This document shows positions 22,765 to 37,000 of a DNA stretch of 64,000 bases, one piece after another; positions within the stretch are counted from its first letter, which is position 1, and every line of letters starts with the position of its first letter. The stretch is from Tachypleus tridentatus (Eukaryota > Arthropoda > Merostomata > Xiphosura > Limulidae), in the NCBI RefSeq assembly GCF_004210375.1, contig NC_134831.1, positions 124,001 through 188,000 of the forward strand, in the 5' to 3' direction. The notes under the pieces are model-generated. The model was not told the origin of the DNA and ran no database searches. It saw only the letters and a program-made list of their open reading frames with translations. A program made the position numbers and the translations under genes.

Positions 22765-23773
22765 CAAACCAAACAAAAAAACAAACAATCTTTAAAGCCA
22801 CTGGCATTAGGCAGAAAAAAGGTATTTCAACTCAATGATTTAGGGAATACAATATGAAATGTGATCTTTACACATTCTGAGAAGTTAACATCTGTCATAA
22901 ATGTAAATGTTAAGTGCTAGAGAAGAGGAGTCATTGAATAAGTTCTTGCTTGTTTAACCAATATGGTTAACCTTGTCCCCAAGGCTTTACACACAATCCA
23001 TATTTTCACTGTTACTACTTATCAGTTCAAGATTCACAATATACTTTTCAGTTAAGTAATTATTAAATAGTTTACTTAAATAAGATTTTGCATCTAATAC
23101 TAAACTTTGGAAAAAAACAAAAGTATGTGTCATCAATACCTTACTATACAGAGAAACACATTAATATAGGAACTGGTTTAGTACAAAAGAAAGACTTGTT
23201 TAATTTTACAGATACATATATTATCCAAACCAGGGGCTTAACTTATTTTATCAACCCTTACAGAAATTTATATCTCATACTAGTTCCTCCAAAAGGTTTT
23301 CATTAGAGTATTTTTTAATTCAGAGAAAAATAAACCATAGAACAAGACCCTTCTTTTATTTTAGTATCTATTAAGAGGTATCTCTTCAATCCAAGTTATT
23401 ATTGTGCCAGTTAGATCAACTGTTTCTATCAAGCACTGGTTCAAAATAAAACCAGGTTCCCGAGGACTATGTTTAATTTTACTTTGAGTGTTACTTTACC
23501 ATAAAGCTAATGCATTTTGTTTCTAATTTTGTTGAAGCATTTCAATTAGATTGTTCAAGAGAAAAAAATAATATATAACATTACTCTAAATGATTAACTC
23601 TACTGGATTTGAAATAACTAAGTTTTCTTGAGGCAAAACAGCAGACTAGAAGATTGTAAGGCACGAAGAAGAATCCCCTCTACACTATTGTAACATGGAA
23701 AAAATCTGTTTTTTAAACTGTCAGTGGTATCTAGTTTTACATGTTTTAATTTGAAGCAAACTGTAAAGATAAC
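22765..23773. other. noncoding DNA, probable RhoGAP 3' UTR
   Basis: This lies just downstream of the last RhoGAP coding sequence on the minus strand. A minus-strand AATAAA (tttatt on the plus strand) is near 23355 and is a possible polyA signal. A short alternative terminal exon is possible at 23618-23684. Nothing else recognised. Confidence 0.45.
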
Positions 23774-25041
23774 TTACAGAGGAGAACCTTTACTGACAGT
23801 GTTAAACTTGGGTTTGACCGGAGGCAAAGGACGGGGGGGTTTGCTACGAACCAAACTAGGGGAAGATAACACTTTTGTGTTGTCTGACCCTCCAATATGG
23901 ATAATTGTACAGTACGGTTTTTCAAAAGACCGATTAACAGATACTTCTGGTTCAACATAAATGCTTCGAGATGAACCTTCTGGTGATTGTTTTTGGCAAG
24001 AGAGGACAACACAAGTCTTATTCTCTTCTGAGTCACTAGGAAAATCAGTTAGATCCCTATTTTTGTTACTAGTTTCATTGGATGGTGGAGTAATTCGGGG
24101 TGGCCTGTCTGGTGTTTTATCAGCTGACTGGGACGTAAGGAAGCTCCATCTATTCTGTTTGAATGCATGTCCTGAACCTGTGGTTTTCACATCTTTAGAT
24201 ATTGCTTCATCAATTTTTTAAATCTTCACAGGTAATTTTCTGTGATTGAAACAATCTCAACTTTTCACTTTTGTCTTCAACTTCATGTTCACACAGTCTT
24301 GATTTGTCCTCTTCATTACTGCCCAAAGTTTCAACAAGCAGCACTTTGGATTCTGCCAAGTTTTTTGTTACTGTTTCTTGGACCAAAAACTTTTGACCAG
24401 AACTTTTAAGGATTTTCTTATTGTCTTCTGGCTGTGACAACTGCTTGAAAGATTCAGAAAATTTAATTGGTTTTGCAAGTTTTTCTGGTTTGCTTGGTTT
24501 CTCAGGAGGTGCTAAAGATAAGTTCTCAATAGGATTTACGTGATTTCTTGGGGATATACCAGGAAGAGGAACACTTGATTTCTCAGTATGATTACTTAAT
24601 TTTGTGTGGCGAGGGGCTAATGGCGGCTTTTCTCCTTTCCCTGATTTACGTTTATGATCTAAAGAATTGGTGGAATACAATAACAACTTTGTTGGCTTTT
24701 CTGGTTTTTGAGGTTTTTCAGCCCTGGTCAGATGAGACTTATCTATAACATTACCTGAGATATTTTCACGTGACTGTACAGTGAAAGGGCACTCTAGTTT
24801 TCCAGAAGGTTCAACAACCTTCTGTAAGCATGATGATGTTTCCAGGTCAACCTTTGAAAACTTCTCACAAGAAGTGGGTGGCACACAGTGGATGGAGGAA
24901 TGTTTTCTGTGGTTAGGAGGTAATGTTTTTTCTGATATTCCAACATTTTCAATGTTCTGACCACCAGGAGTCGGAGGAGCAGGTTTCTTGCTTGGTCGAT
25001 GTGTAGGTTTTGGACTGTTAGCTATTGGACTTGTAGTTAAA
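23774..25041 (-). CDS. ARHGAP17: RhoGAP gene exon 16: proline-rich SH3-binding tail with frame break
   Basis: Acceptor ttttttttgcag. Encodes a low-complexity Ser/Pro/Lys tail with SH3-ligand-like stretches: SKKPAPPTPGG at the start, GEKPPLAPRHTK, EKPSKPEKLAKP and near the end SKPPRPLPPVKPKF. Frame one ends at TGA 24210-24212; the next frame is open from about 24218 to TAA 23774-23776 and has the same character, so the break at a six-A run looks like an assembly or sequencing indel, or a recent real mutation. The final TAA overlaps a strong donor-like CT|gtaagt, so splicing to a further exon is possible. Confidence 0.85.
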
Positions 25042-28000
25042 CTGCAAAAAAAGAGAAAAGTACACATCAGATATAAAAATTAATTATGATAAATTATTCA
25101 CCACAGTAGTATTGCAAGCAAGTTATAATGAAAAATGAAACACCTCAAATGTGTTTTTCTTCCTCTTTACAAGTTGTATCATCAATGGTGCAAGTTTATC
25201 TCTTGGTTTCATACTGACATTGTAACTAATAACTGGATTATGTGACACTACACTAAACTGTGCACATACTGCTATTGATAAAAATGTTTTAATATGTTTT
25301 TGGTCCTATCAGAGAGATGATACTGTGATAATTATAACTTTTAATAGTACAAGAAATCTCACAGGATTAAATTCAAGATTGGTTGGTTGTTTAGCATTTA
25401 TTGGCTCAAATCAACTGGGCTATCTGCACCAAACAACCGGTAAAAATGTAAAATAGTAAATGCATTAAAATGTGTAAAAAGAAATCATGATAAAACAAAA
25501 GGTAGACCAATTTTCAAATTAAAATATTAAATAGAGTTAAAAAAACCAACAGTCCTTAAAAATTTAAAAACACAACTGAGGTGGATAGCATCATCATTCC
25601 TAATGACACTGTCCAAAGTCAAGGGTGAACCCATGGTAAAAATATGTTTAAAATGGTGCCATTGCTCTCGATCATAAAATGTGGGCTATTGTGACCTGAA
25701 TCTTACACAGACCACACACTGGTGCATCAGTACCAGATAAAAGAAAGCAATGAGTTAAAAACCTGTGACCAATGCATAACCTAGCCATAAAAACTTCCTC
25801 CTTCTGATCCTTACAGAAGCAAGAAGCAAAAGAGCAATAAAAGCTTTAATCTAGAAAAGCCTGTTATCACATTGCTCATTCCAAGTTGACTGTCAGTTCG
25901 TGCAGAGCCGAGCCTTGAATACAAGACCACAGTTCATGTATGAGACAGGAATAACAGTCATAGTACCAGAGTAGACAGACTTAGCTGTGATGTCAGTAAG
26001 ATCGTTCCTGTGAATACCAATGTGGCCTGACATTAAAAAAAACTAGACAGAAGTAGATGATAGAGAAAAATGAGTCAGTCAGTTTTGAATATTGAAGAGA
26101 ACAGGATAAGAACTAATGTGAAGCAATTTCAGAGCCAATAGAGAGCTATGCAAATCAGAATAAATAACACAGATTGTGTACTGCATAATTTCTATGTAAT
26201 CCAGGGCAAGAGAAATGGCATACAATTAGGCAGTGAACACAGAAACTGTAGAGGGGATTCTGTGTGCAACAACTGAATCACAACAAACCATAGCAGAGCC
26301 AACAGTCTCTCTTCATTTTGAACCATTCATATAAATGGAAGGAGAAGGATAGTTTGGAAAATGTTTGATAAATAGAAGGTGATACTTCCAGTCAGGAATA
26401 TCTAAGTCATCAACATAGAGACCATTTGCAAGTGTAGGTAGGAGTTGTCCACTAATGGCATTATTCTTTATAATGAAAAGTGTAACATTCAAGACACAGC
26501 CTCAAGGAACTCCAAGTTCCTGTAGGAAAGAACGGAAAAGTGTCGCCAATTCATTAAAAAGAAATCAGTAAATGGCCATGCAACCCATAGAAGTAGAGGC
26601 CTCACAAAATGCCATACCTTCATGTTGTATCATAAGCTTTCTCAAGGCTAAAAAATACAGAAACAAGATGCTGCTTGAGAAAGGCTTCCCTGATTGACAT
26701 TTCAAATCAAATTAGGTTGTCCATGGTGGAGTACTGTCATCGCAACCTTAACCGGGTGTGTGAGAGGAAATTGTTTGATTCGAGGAACCAAACAAGGCGG
26801 GTATTAACCATCCTCTCTTAGATCATACAAAGATAGCTCATCAAAGCAACTGGATGGTAGTTTGAAGGAATCTTAGGATCCTTCCCAGGCTTAAGAAAAG
26901 GGAGTAAAATAGCATAGCACCAAGAATCAAGAAAATCATTCTCCTGCCAGATCCAAGTTAAATACAACCAGAAGAATAGCAAGAGAGACAGAAGAGAAAT
27001 GGTGCAGCATCTTGTAACGAATATCATCAGGTCTGAATGATATACTGCCAGACAAATGAACAGCAAGCTTGAGTTCCACAAGCATAAATGGATGATTATA
27101 GTCATAGAGACGATCAGCCCAACAGGAAAGAGGCAATTGATTTGACAGTGTCTTGATAGCTAACAATATGGGGGATGAAGCAGAAATGTTAGATACTCAA
27201 TAAAAGCATCTGCTGAGAGTATTGACAAAGTTCTGGCCAGAAGTATACTGTCCACCAACCTTTCGAAATTTGTTCCATATGACTTTGGAACTGGTGGTAG
27301 AAGAGATGATAGAGTGGTATTTAATCCAAGAAAATTATCCCTGCCCTGTGGGTTACTGTCAACCCTCCAAGAAAAGTTAGAGAAAAGTGAAGGAGAGCAG
27401 ATAAAAAGATCAATAGCAGTAAGAGACTGACTAGGTGCATGAAAATATGTATAAGAACCAGTACTGAAGAGAGATAAGTTGTAATCCAAAAGCATATGCT
27501 CGATGGAACAGCCTCTCCCATCAATATCAGCATCACTACAGAGAGGATTATGTCCATTAAAATCCCCAGGATTAAAAAGGGAGACAGTAACTGCTCAATG
27601 AGGGCATCAAAGTTTGATGGATTGCAAGTCTCTTCAAGAGCCAGATAGAGATAACAAATATCGATGGTATGATCCAAGGAAGCGTAGATGGCTACAGCCT
27701 CCAAGGGTGTATCAAGTGGCAAAGACAGGGTGGGCACATGCTGATCAATGAACAGTGCCACCACACCCTGCACTTATCCATCATTCAACCTGTCATTTGT
27801 GTACAAAGAAAATTGCCAAAGGTTACTGTATTGGCAGGTTTTAGAAATGTTTCCTGTTAGGAGAGACACACGGGATGGTAAAATTCAATCAAATTATCAA
27901 TATCATCAATATTTGAACAAAAACTACAACAGTTCCACTGGATCAGAGTAGCCATTATATGGAGGAGAATGTGTGTGTGTGGGTGGGTGGGGGAGCCCTT

Positions 28001-31000
28001 CTGTTTTTGACCATGTTTTTTCTTTCTTGGACAAAGGTCTATCGACCTCCATGGATCCTGCCCTTGGTCAAGTAGGTAGGTCTCTGTCTGTGGACAAAGA
28101 TTCCAGTGATTGAGGGCATGACTGAATGGTCATTTTAGTTCTCATGCATGCAGAAGAGGATGGACCCAAGGAAACACCCAAACTTGTTGCCAATTGAAGT
28201 GGAACAGGGCAGTAACTGATAGGAGTGGTAGGGATAGAGATGGAAGTAGGCATAGATTTATTAAGTCTTTTAACCATGGAGGGCAAAATGTTCTTCAGAT
28301 GTTTTGCAAACAACTCTGCTGGAGACACGGAGAGATCTATGTGCACTTCCACTATGGCAATGGAATGGAGTGCAGCAGCATATGTCCAAGATGGAGCTGG
28401 GGACAATAATTTCTAAGCCTCCACCCATTTAGGGCAAGAAGTAAGAGTAAGAGGGTGTGGACCACTACAGTTAACACAGCATGGTTCTAGTTTGAACTTG
28501 TAAGTGTCGTAGTCTTTGCCACCACAATGAACGTTTGTTAAAAAAACTGACATGATGTTTTTGAATGGCTGCACTGTTGATACTGGAAACATCTGAGCAA
28601 ATTGGGAATGTGTGGCCATACCTTACAGTTCAGGTAACTTGCTTTTACTGGATGTGGTAATGTAAACATCAATATCAGAACATTAGTAGGCACCATAATT
28701 CTATCTTTGTGAGTGGAGATTCAGCGCATTGTAGAAACGCCTTGACTAGAGAAACCAGCGAGGATCTCCAACTCAGGAATGTTCTTTAAATCCCTCTCAA
28801 CTATAATTCCTCTGGAAGAATTCAAAATTGTATGTGGAGTAACCTTAATGGGTATACCTCCAATGGCCTTTGATTTTAACAGGACTTTGGTATGTTGTGG
28901 TGAAGATGTTTCCACCAAAATGTCTCCAGAGCACAACTTCTTTACTAATTTAGGGAAGCCAGCAAACCCCTCTAATCTCTTTTGAATAAAAAAAAAGTGG
29001 AACATTTGCCTTAAGGATTTCTTGGATAAGGTATGTATAATTAGAAATTGAGGTACAGAATCTGACTGTGATGTTGACTCTACAACAAAGTCTATGTGTG
29101 GTGGTTTTCCAATAACCTGTTGTTGTTGTTTTTTTGGGTTTTTTTTTTCATAAAGAGGAATATCCATAATAAAAATGCTACATATCAGTGCCTACTAATC
29201 CCACCCATCATGGTGCCTTACAAGGGTCCCACTACAATGCCAAACAAAGACACTGCAGCAATGCAAGTGTTTTGTGAGCATTATACCTGATCACCAGTAT
29301 CAGACACAATGCCCACAATACCTGTTGAAAACATCCAACACTGGTACTCAGTTAACCCTAGCCTAAGTGGGCCAGCCAAATAACTATGGGAGGGGGGGAG
29401 TCGTCCCCACCCCAAGGCCAACCATCTACAGGAATTCAAGGCCAAAGTGGTGTGTTGGAGTTGGACCCCTCAACCACCAGGACCCTCTCCTCCGTTTCAC
29501 AGGTCACCACACATGGCAAAAATGTGGGTGGATGTTTAGATCCTAGATAGATTACCTGGTAAACTGAAAGTACAGAATCCTCTCTGGGAAATCTCCCCAT
29601 CATGTACAGGAATCCACCTGGTGGGGAACAAATTCGAGAGGTTTGTAAATAGTTTCACATCCTTCCTCTCCCTTGCCAGTCCAATATGACCCATAACAGA
29701 CCCATTTGTCTTTGTCTTACTGTTTTCATAGTGACAATATTGCTGTATTTATTAATAAATGGTGTTTCTGCAACTCTTTGATAATTTGACTTTTTTTCAA
29801 CCTGATGAACTCAGAAATCAGAGAGATAATCATACATAAACTCCATCAGTCAGTATTTTTAAAATCTCCAGTTTTAGGAGCCTAACTGAGGGAAACACAC
29901 ATACAAGTTAGAATATACTACATAATTAAATAAAAAAACAGTGTCAGTTTTAACATGTAACAACAAAAAAATTAAAGCCTAGTTTGATCTTTTTTAATTT
30001 TTTGAATCATGATGTACAACAGGAACATAACAACCAACCAAATTTCCAGATTCTGAAACAATGATAACTGTACTGTATTTTGCTACATATATAAACCTAT
30101 AACACAGTTCTTGTTATCTCACTAAGCACAAAGTAACATTAGGTCAAATTTACTACAACTTTAACAGATGATCAAGGTTTATCCATTAAGCAAAAATGAT
30201 GGGACAAAATACATGATGATAGAGACAGTTCTGACACAGTCAATGTAGTACATAGAACAAGGAATGTGATTGGCTGCCAGTGTTGTGAAACAATACAAGT
30301 TGATAGAGACAGTACTAACACACTTAATGTAGTACAGAGAGCAAGGTATTTTCATTGGCTGCTAGTGTTGTGAAGTAATACAAGTTGATAGAGATAGTAC
30401 TGACCTTTAAATCCATCACTTACAGGAAAGTTAAGTAGAACATCATACAGTTTTGATTGACTTATCCAGTCAGGAGTCAAATGGTTTGCTATACACAATT
30501 TATATCACAACCATTAGTAATTTAAGATAGTATAACATTTGTATTTGATTAAAAGCACTTTAAATCATATTTTTATATTTAGACTGATATAAAAATTGTG
30601 TAAGTATGGCTTTCTTTCATTTTCAGCTATATTATATTCAAACATTCACTATATGACATTACACCTTTGTGCATATCTTTTATGTTGGAAATCCTGTTAG
30701 GTGTGTGTGTGTGTCACAAAATGGATTAACATTTAAATGAATGTTGTTTCCTAGTTATAAATTAGGAATCCTCAGACTTTTTAAAATTCATTTGCTTTAA
30801 ATTAAAAATGCTATGACAAGTGCATCTTATTCTTTCTGAATACCACTCTTATCTTGAATCACACAAACAACATCAAACAGACAAGTCGGTGACCTGTTGG
30901 GTAGGCTTCCTCCTTGGTCAGGATCCCAGTCTCCGTTACACGTTGGGTACTTTTGCTGGTTGGCTGGTGCTGAGTTTTTACTTGAATCTATTGAAACTTG

Positions 31001-34000
31001 TGGTGATGTAATATAAAATTGCATTTCTGAAAAAAAGATAAAAGCTAAATCATGAAATCTTCAAAGAATTTGCCTTTTTTAAATATACTATAAAGAAACA
31101 AAAACAGAGCTAAGTTTTTAAAACATGGAACTGATAATAACAAAGTGGAGAGAAATAAAGTAATCCTATAGTCTGAAGTCATATATGTAATGTAAGTTTT
31201 AAGGATTAATTTAAAGTAAAACCAAAATAACTTGAGAAATTAAAACCACCAAAGATTACAAAAAGAAGATATTCTGCTTAACACAACATAATAGGATTGT
31301 TTACTCGTGTGAATTATCCAGTTGAAATGTAGAATATTTTCTTCTTTTTTCTAATCTTTGATGGTTTGGTATTTAATCTTTCTCAAAGAAGTTAAGATAT
31401 CATGTGTTATGAATAATTTAACAGAATTTACCTGTTCATTATTTGTTTCACCTACTGTAGTTTGTGTGACATTTCACAACACTTTTTTCAAACATATATA
31501 ATCTGTTGTTAGTCTGAACTTTGAACTACTCTCATATAATCTGCAGATCCAATAACTTTGTTGTTAAAAACAATGCTAAATAATGTGCAATCTGTGTTAA
31601 GTCCACCAAGGATATAACAACCAGACTGATAAGTTCAGTAGGTGAAATGTTCCAAGAACTTAAATTTCCCTTATAGGATAGTGACTTTTTTGTTCACTTT
31701 GCCTCACATTAAATAGATTTTTCTCTATTTTGACTCACTGGTAACATATGAATCTGGTAAAATGATAAAATTATTAATTTATATCTGCCATGAAATGAAA
31801 ACTAACTTAAAATGTGACAACTAAAATTTTAAATTTCAACTCCAATAATTAAAGATGGCCCTCCAAATAGTGTTCCTATTCTTTTCCAAACTGCAAATAT
31901 TTATCTTTTCAGAAGAATAAAAGGACAAATTTTTGAACATGCAAGATAATTGAAAAACAGGCATTGTGATTTGGATTATCTCCACATAAATGAAGGATGC
32001 TAATGTTTTGATTTGATTTCCTCAAAATTTACAGGCAATGAGCAATAGCTCGGTGAATTCCTATATACGGAATAAGTACCCTTTCTGCCAAGTTCCCCTA
32101 ATAAAACTTGATTTCCTCAAAGTGTAAATTTCAACTCCTTAAGTGTTATAAGTGGTTAGTAGAAGAGGAAGTTTATGTATGTCTTGGATGTGTTCATAAT
32201 ATTGCTACATCTATGACTGTCATTATTAAAGTGGTTAATGGAAGAAAAGATTTATATGGTGTAGGCAACATTGGTGGTAAAAATGCATGCAAAGAGTTTG
32301 AGAAAAAGAAAAGGTAAAACCATTTGCTGTGGTTCACCTCAAGAAGCAACTGAAGGCAGTCTGAAACCACTGCTCAATAAACCTCATGTTTGACGACTGA
32401 CACAAAGCATAGAAGTCGTCAACATAAAGGCCATTTGCAACAGTAGGATGAAGTTATGTAGTGATAACAGCTTTAATCTTGATACTCAAGACACAGCCTT
32501 GTGGAATCCCAAGTTCTTGTGTGAAAGACTAAGAAAATGTTGAACCCACACGACCTTTGAATTGCCTGTCAATTAAAATGTTCTGAATAAAAATGGGTAG
32601 ATGGCCATGCAACCCATACATATGAAGGTACAAACTAAATGGTGTATCTACACGTAGTTTAGTAAGCCTTCTCAAGATTGAATAAAACAGAAACAAGATG
32701 TTTCCTCTTGAGAAAGGCTTCCCTGAAGGAAGTTTCATGTCAAATCAGGTGGTCCATGATGGAGTGCCATTAATGGAACCCACACTGGGTAGGCGATAGG
32801 AGGTCATTTGATTCAAGAAACCAAATAAGACAAATACTGACCATCTTTTCTAAAACCTTACAAAAACAGCTAGTCAATGCAATTGGGTGATAATTAGAAG
32901 GAATTGTGGGACTCTTCTCAGGTTTAGAAAAAGGGAGGACAGTAGCCTGGTACCAAGCATCAGGAAGCATGTTCTTCTGTCTGATCCAGTTGAAGATAAC
33001 CAGAAGAAGAGCAAGAGAAAGACACAAGAGAGATGATTCAGCATTTCATAGTGAACATCATCAGGTCTGACTGATGTACTATGAAACTGATAAAGAGCAA
33101 ATTTGAGTTTCATCAGTGTAACGGGGTGATTATAGGCACAGAGACAATTGACCCTAAAAGAAAGATGCTGAAAATATCTGAGGGTTGGAATTATATGACC
33201 AAACTTTACAACCACATAACCTGTCATGACAGTGGCAGGTGGACATGACAACATAAATGTGAAAATAAGATCACTGGTAGGCAGCAAAGTTTCTTCTTTA
33301 CAAGTGGAGATACTTCTCACTGAAGAAACCAGCAAAGATGTTTGACATGTTCTTCAAATAACTCTAAACAAGAACTCCCTGTGAGGAATTAAAAGTAGCA
33401 TGGAGAGTTACCTCAATGGGTAGATCACCAGTCACCTCTGAATTCAGGAGCAGTTCACTGGTTTTGGCAAAGATGTTCTAAGAACCTAGCTTCTTAACTG
33501 ACTTTGGAGGGCCAGTAAGCCCCTATAATCCTCTATGAATAAAAAGGGGAAATGCTTTCCCTATGATTTTGACTGTCAAAATATGCAAGATAAAAACATG
33601 GTATAGGTACAGAATGAGTTAAAGATTGCCATTCAGAGTCTTAAAAATGTGGTCATTCACCAATTACTGGTTTTATATTTTTAAGGGTTTAGGGAATCCA
33701 TAATGAAAGGAAAATGGTTCAGTGACCGCTGATCCCCACCAATCATGCAGTCCTCTGAGCGGACTTGCTACAATGCTAAAAACTTATAATACATAACCTT
33801 CCCTTGCCACATGTAGGAATCCACCTCAATGGGGTGTTAAATGGAAGAGGAGATTTATACAAATGTCTTGGATGTGTTCCTATTATTACCACATCTGTCA
33901 CTGTCACTGCTGAAGTGAGCAGTAGAAGAGATTTATGTAAGCATTTTGAATGTGTTCCTAGTATTACAATACCTGTCACTGTCATTACTGAAGTGATTAG

Positions 34001-37000
34001 CAGAAGAGGAGATTTATTTAAGCATCTTGAATATGTTCCTAATATTACTATATCTGTCACCAATACTACTGAAGTGGTTAATGGTAGAAGAGATTTATTA
34101 AGATGCTGTCTCTACCATAGACTTTCAAAATAAGTTTACAGTTTTGAATAGAAAAGATAAACTGGAATATATATATATATATTTAGAGGTTAGGGGTCCA
34201 TAGGAAAGAAAAGATATCTTGAAACAAATAAAAACAAGCGTAAGAAGTTTAATTACTCAATCATCTGATTTATGTTTACTTGTCAAAAAAATTAAACACC
34301 TATTTATACATTTTTTCAAATGTGTCTTAATGAGTTATTCCATTAAATTGCTTTGAACAAAGAGCTGAAATACTATACAAACAGTTTAGAAGATATGGAG
34401 AAAGCAAAATCTAAAAATTAAAATAAACAAGGAACATGACATACCTCCGGGGAAGAACCAATCAGCATGGCTTACTAAGGAGTCAACAATGGCACTGTGC
34501 ACGTTGGCGACTGACATGTTCTTACTACAGTAGAGAAACAATTATGAAAGATGGTTACCTTAATCCATGAAAACAGAGGGAATAATTCTTTTATATTATA
34601 AAACTAAGAATAAAACTAGATAACATTTTCACACAAGGTATAACAGAAGAACAGGATTAAGATTAGATAACCCTTTCACACACAGTAAAACAGAAGAACA
34701 GGATTCAGATCAGAAAATTCACAGAAGGTAAAAATGCAAGGAAAATAAAACTGGTATAAAAAAAATAGAAGCAGAAAATAAAATCACTTCACTAATTACT
34801 ACTACGTTTTGAAAGTTCCCGATAACAAGAAATCCATGTCAAGGTAGAAGAAGTGTGGATAGTTGCTATTGTTTGTAATTAAGAACAAAGCTACACAATA
34901 GACTGCCTCTGTTTTGCCCACCACAGGTATCAAAACATAATTTTTAGTGTTATAAGTCCTCAGACATACTGTGTGTTACTGGGGTGCTAGAATGGAAAAA
35001 CTACTGAAACAAACAACAAACGTGTTCAAATTCAAAATCCTTATTTTATAGTTTAGAAACAAGAATAAAGATTCTTAATAAAAATTATTGAAACTATAAC
35101 TTATCTTTTTTAAGTTATTTGTGACTTATGAGAAACAGTCATAAAAATATGATTTAGTGCACTAATGAAGAGTTCAGATATGAAGAGAATAAACAACATA
35201 TTAAGCTATTACAAAGCCCCTGAATTTAGGTAAGAAACAGGTTAAGAGATTACAAAGGCTTTAAAACTTGTACAAGTTGTAAACATTTTCTGTCAGGAAA
35301 CAAGACTACAGGGTTAAATGAGAACCACATAAATTAATTTTTTTTTTCAAGCATGTGATACAGTTGTATCAAGTTTTTAAGAAGTTCTATTGAAACCATT
35401 TACAATTAGCATCACAGAGTGAAACAAGTTATAACTACATCACTATAATATTAAGTACTCAGTCATAAAATACAACTTCTGTGAGGTATTATTTTTGTTA
35501 ATTGGAATAAGTATTACCAAATGTATAAAATGTACCTACCTAAACTGCATGGTGACCTGATCAGGTCCCCAGATAAGGTTAGGAGCAAAGACTATGGCTA
35601 TATTTTGAGGTGACATCTTGTTTACATCAGAATTGGTAGCTAACTTTGCTAGAAATTTAATGATGTACCTGCAAATTTTAATTTCAAATTACTGATAATT
35701 TATTCAAGATAACACTTGTGTGCGTGCTGTAACATTTGTACGTCACAAGATAACACTTGTGTGCGTGCTGTAACGTTTGTACGTCACAAGATAACACTTG
35801 TGTGCGTGCTGTAACGTTTGTACGTCACAAGATAACACTTGTGCGTGTAACGCTTTGTACGTCACAAGATAACACTTGTGTGCGTGCTGTAACGTTTGTA
35901 CGTCACAAGATAACACTTGTGTGCGTGCTGTAACGTTTGTACGTCACAAGATAACACTTGTGTGCGTGCTGTAACGTTTGTACGTCACAAGATAACACTT
36001 GTGTGCGTGCTGTAACGTTTGTACGTTACAAGATAACACTTGTGCGTGGCTGTAACGTTTGTACGTCACAAGATAACACTTGTGTGCGTGCTGTAACGTT
36101 TGTACGTCACAAGATAACACTTGTGTGCGTGCTGTAACGTTTGTACGTCACAAGATAACACTTGTGTGCGTGCTGTAACGTTTGTACGTCACAAGATAAC
36201 ACTTGTGTGGTGCTGTAACGCTTGTATCGTCACAAGATAACACTTGTGCAGTTACGTTTGTATGCTACAAGATAACACTTGTGTGCGCGCTGTTACGCTT
36301 TGTATGCCACAAGATAACACTTGTGTGTGTGCTGTAACGTTTGTACGTTACAAGATAACACTTGTGTGTGAGCTGTAACGTTTGTACATTACAGAGCAAT
36401 AAAATTAATGTTATCATTCAAGTAAGGAGAAAATGTACTTAGTACTTCAAGCACTGTAACACCACAATTAACACTCTTCTAACTTTTAGAAATGTACATC
36501 ATAAAAATCATGAAAATAAATACTGTAAAACCCACTTGCATCACATTATAATATTTTAATGTAAGCAAACACATTTACTTTAAAAATGTTCACACCATTA
36601 ATATTTTGAACAATTATGATAAATTCCCCAATGGATAATCTCCGACATACACACGAAAACACAGAACACAAATCCAAGGAACAAAATACTTGTGTGTGTG
36701 TAAAAAATTTGTACACTGATAGTACACACACACACACACACATGTGCACGCTTCTGGGTAAATGTTAATGAATATTGATATTTTCATAACATCACCAACA
36801 AATATTAATTATATAAAACTTCTTTAATTTAATTGTATTTACAGAGAGAGATAGTTTGATTAACTGAACAATTATGTCTGTTAAGGTTAACACTTGAATG
36901 TGATAGAAGTTATAAACCCACCTTAGATTGTTACGGTTGGTTTCAGGAAGACGCAATAGAACCTGCCACAATGCTTGAAGTCTTGCCTCTGGATCAACTA

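Larger units (their letters stand above)
25378..29690 (-). mobile_element. Jockey-type non-LTR retrotransposon (LINE), copy 1, decayed, both ORFs recognisable
   Basis: Read on the minus strand, the 5' part holds ORF1 (gag-like), then an APE endonuclease, a reverse transcriptase with LYVDD near 26415, and a 3' tail ending in the shared hairpin near 25400. Compared with copy 3, the distance from endonuclease to 3' end is about 2.4 kb instead of 3.8 kb, so more than 1 kb of RT/RNase H is deleted. Frames are broken many times, so the copy is dead. The 5' end is approximate. It lies sense to the RhoGAP gene. Confidence 0.85.
25042..30893 (-). other. RhoGAP intron 15, largely a LINE
   Basis: The intron holds LINE copy 1 (about 25378-29690) and an 85-bp tandem repeat (about 30210-30405). 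The remaining flanks are AT-rich and unrecognised. Confidence 0.7.
31027..34444 (-). other. RhoGAP intron 14 with LINE copy 2 inside an 81-bp array
   Basis: Left part (to about 32140) is AT-rich without recognised content. Then come tandem-repeat units, LINE copy 2, and more units of the same repeat up to about 34118. The rest up to the exon is AT-rich with a duplicated block about 60 bases apart near 34630-34690. Confidence 0.75.

Noticed and set aside
33776..34133. Overlapping open frames on both strands with repeated peptides
   Set aside because: Caused by the 81-bp tandem repeat, whose length is a multiple of three; not coding.
35706..36395. CRISPR array
   Set aside because: The units are contiguous 41-bp repeats with no unique spacers, in an intron of an animal gene.
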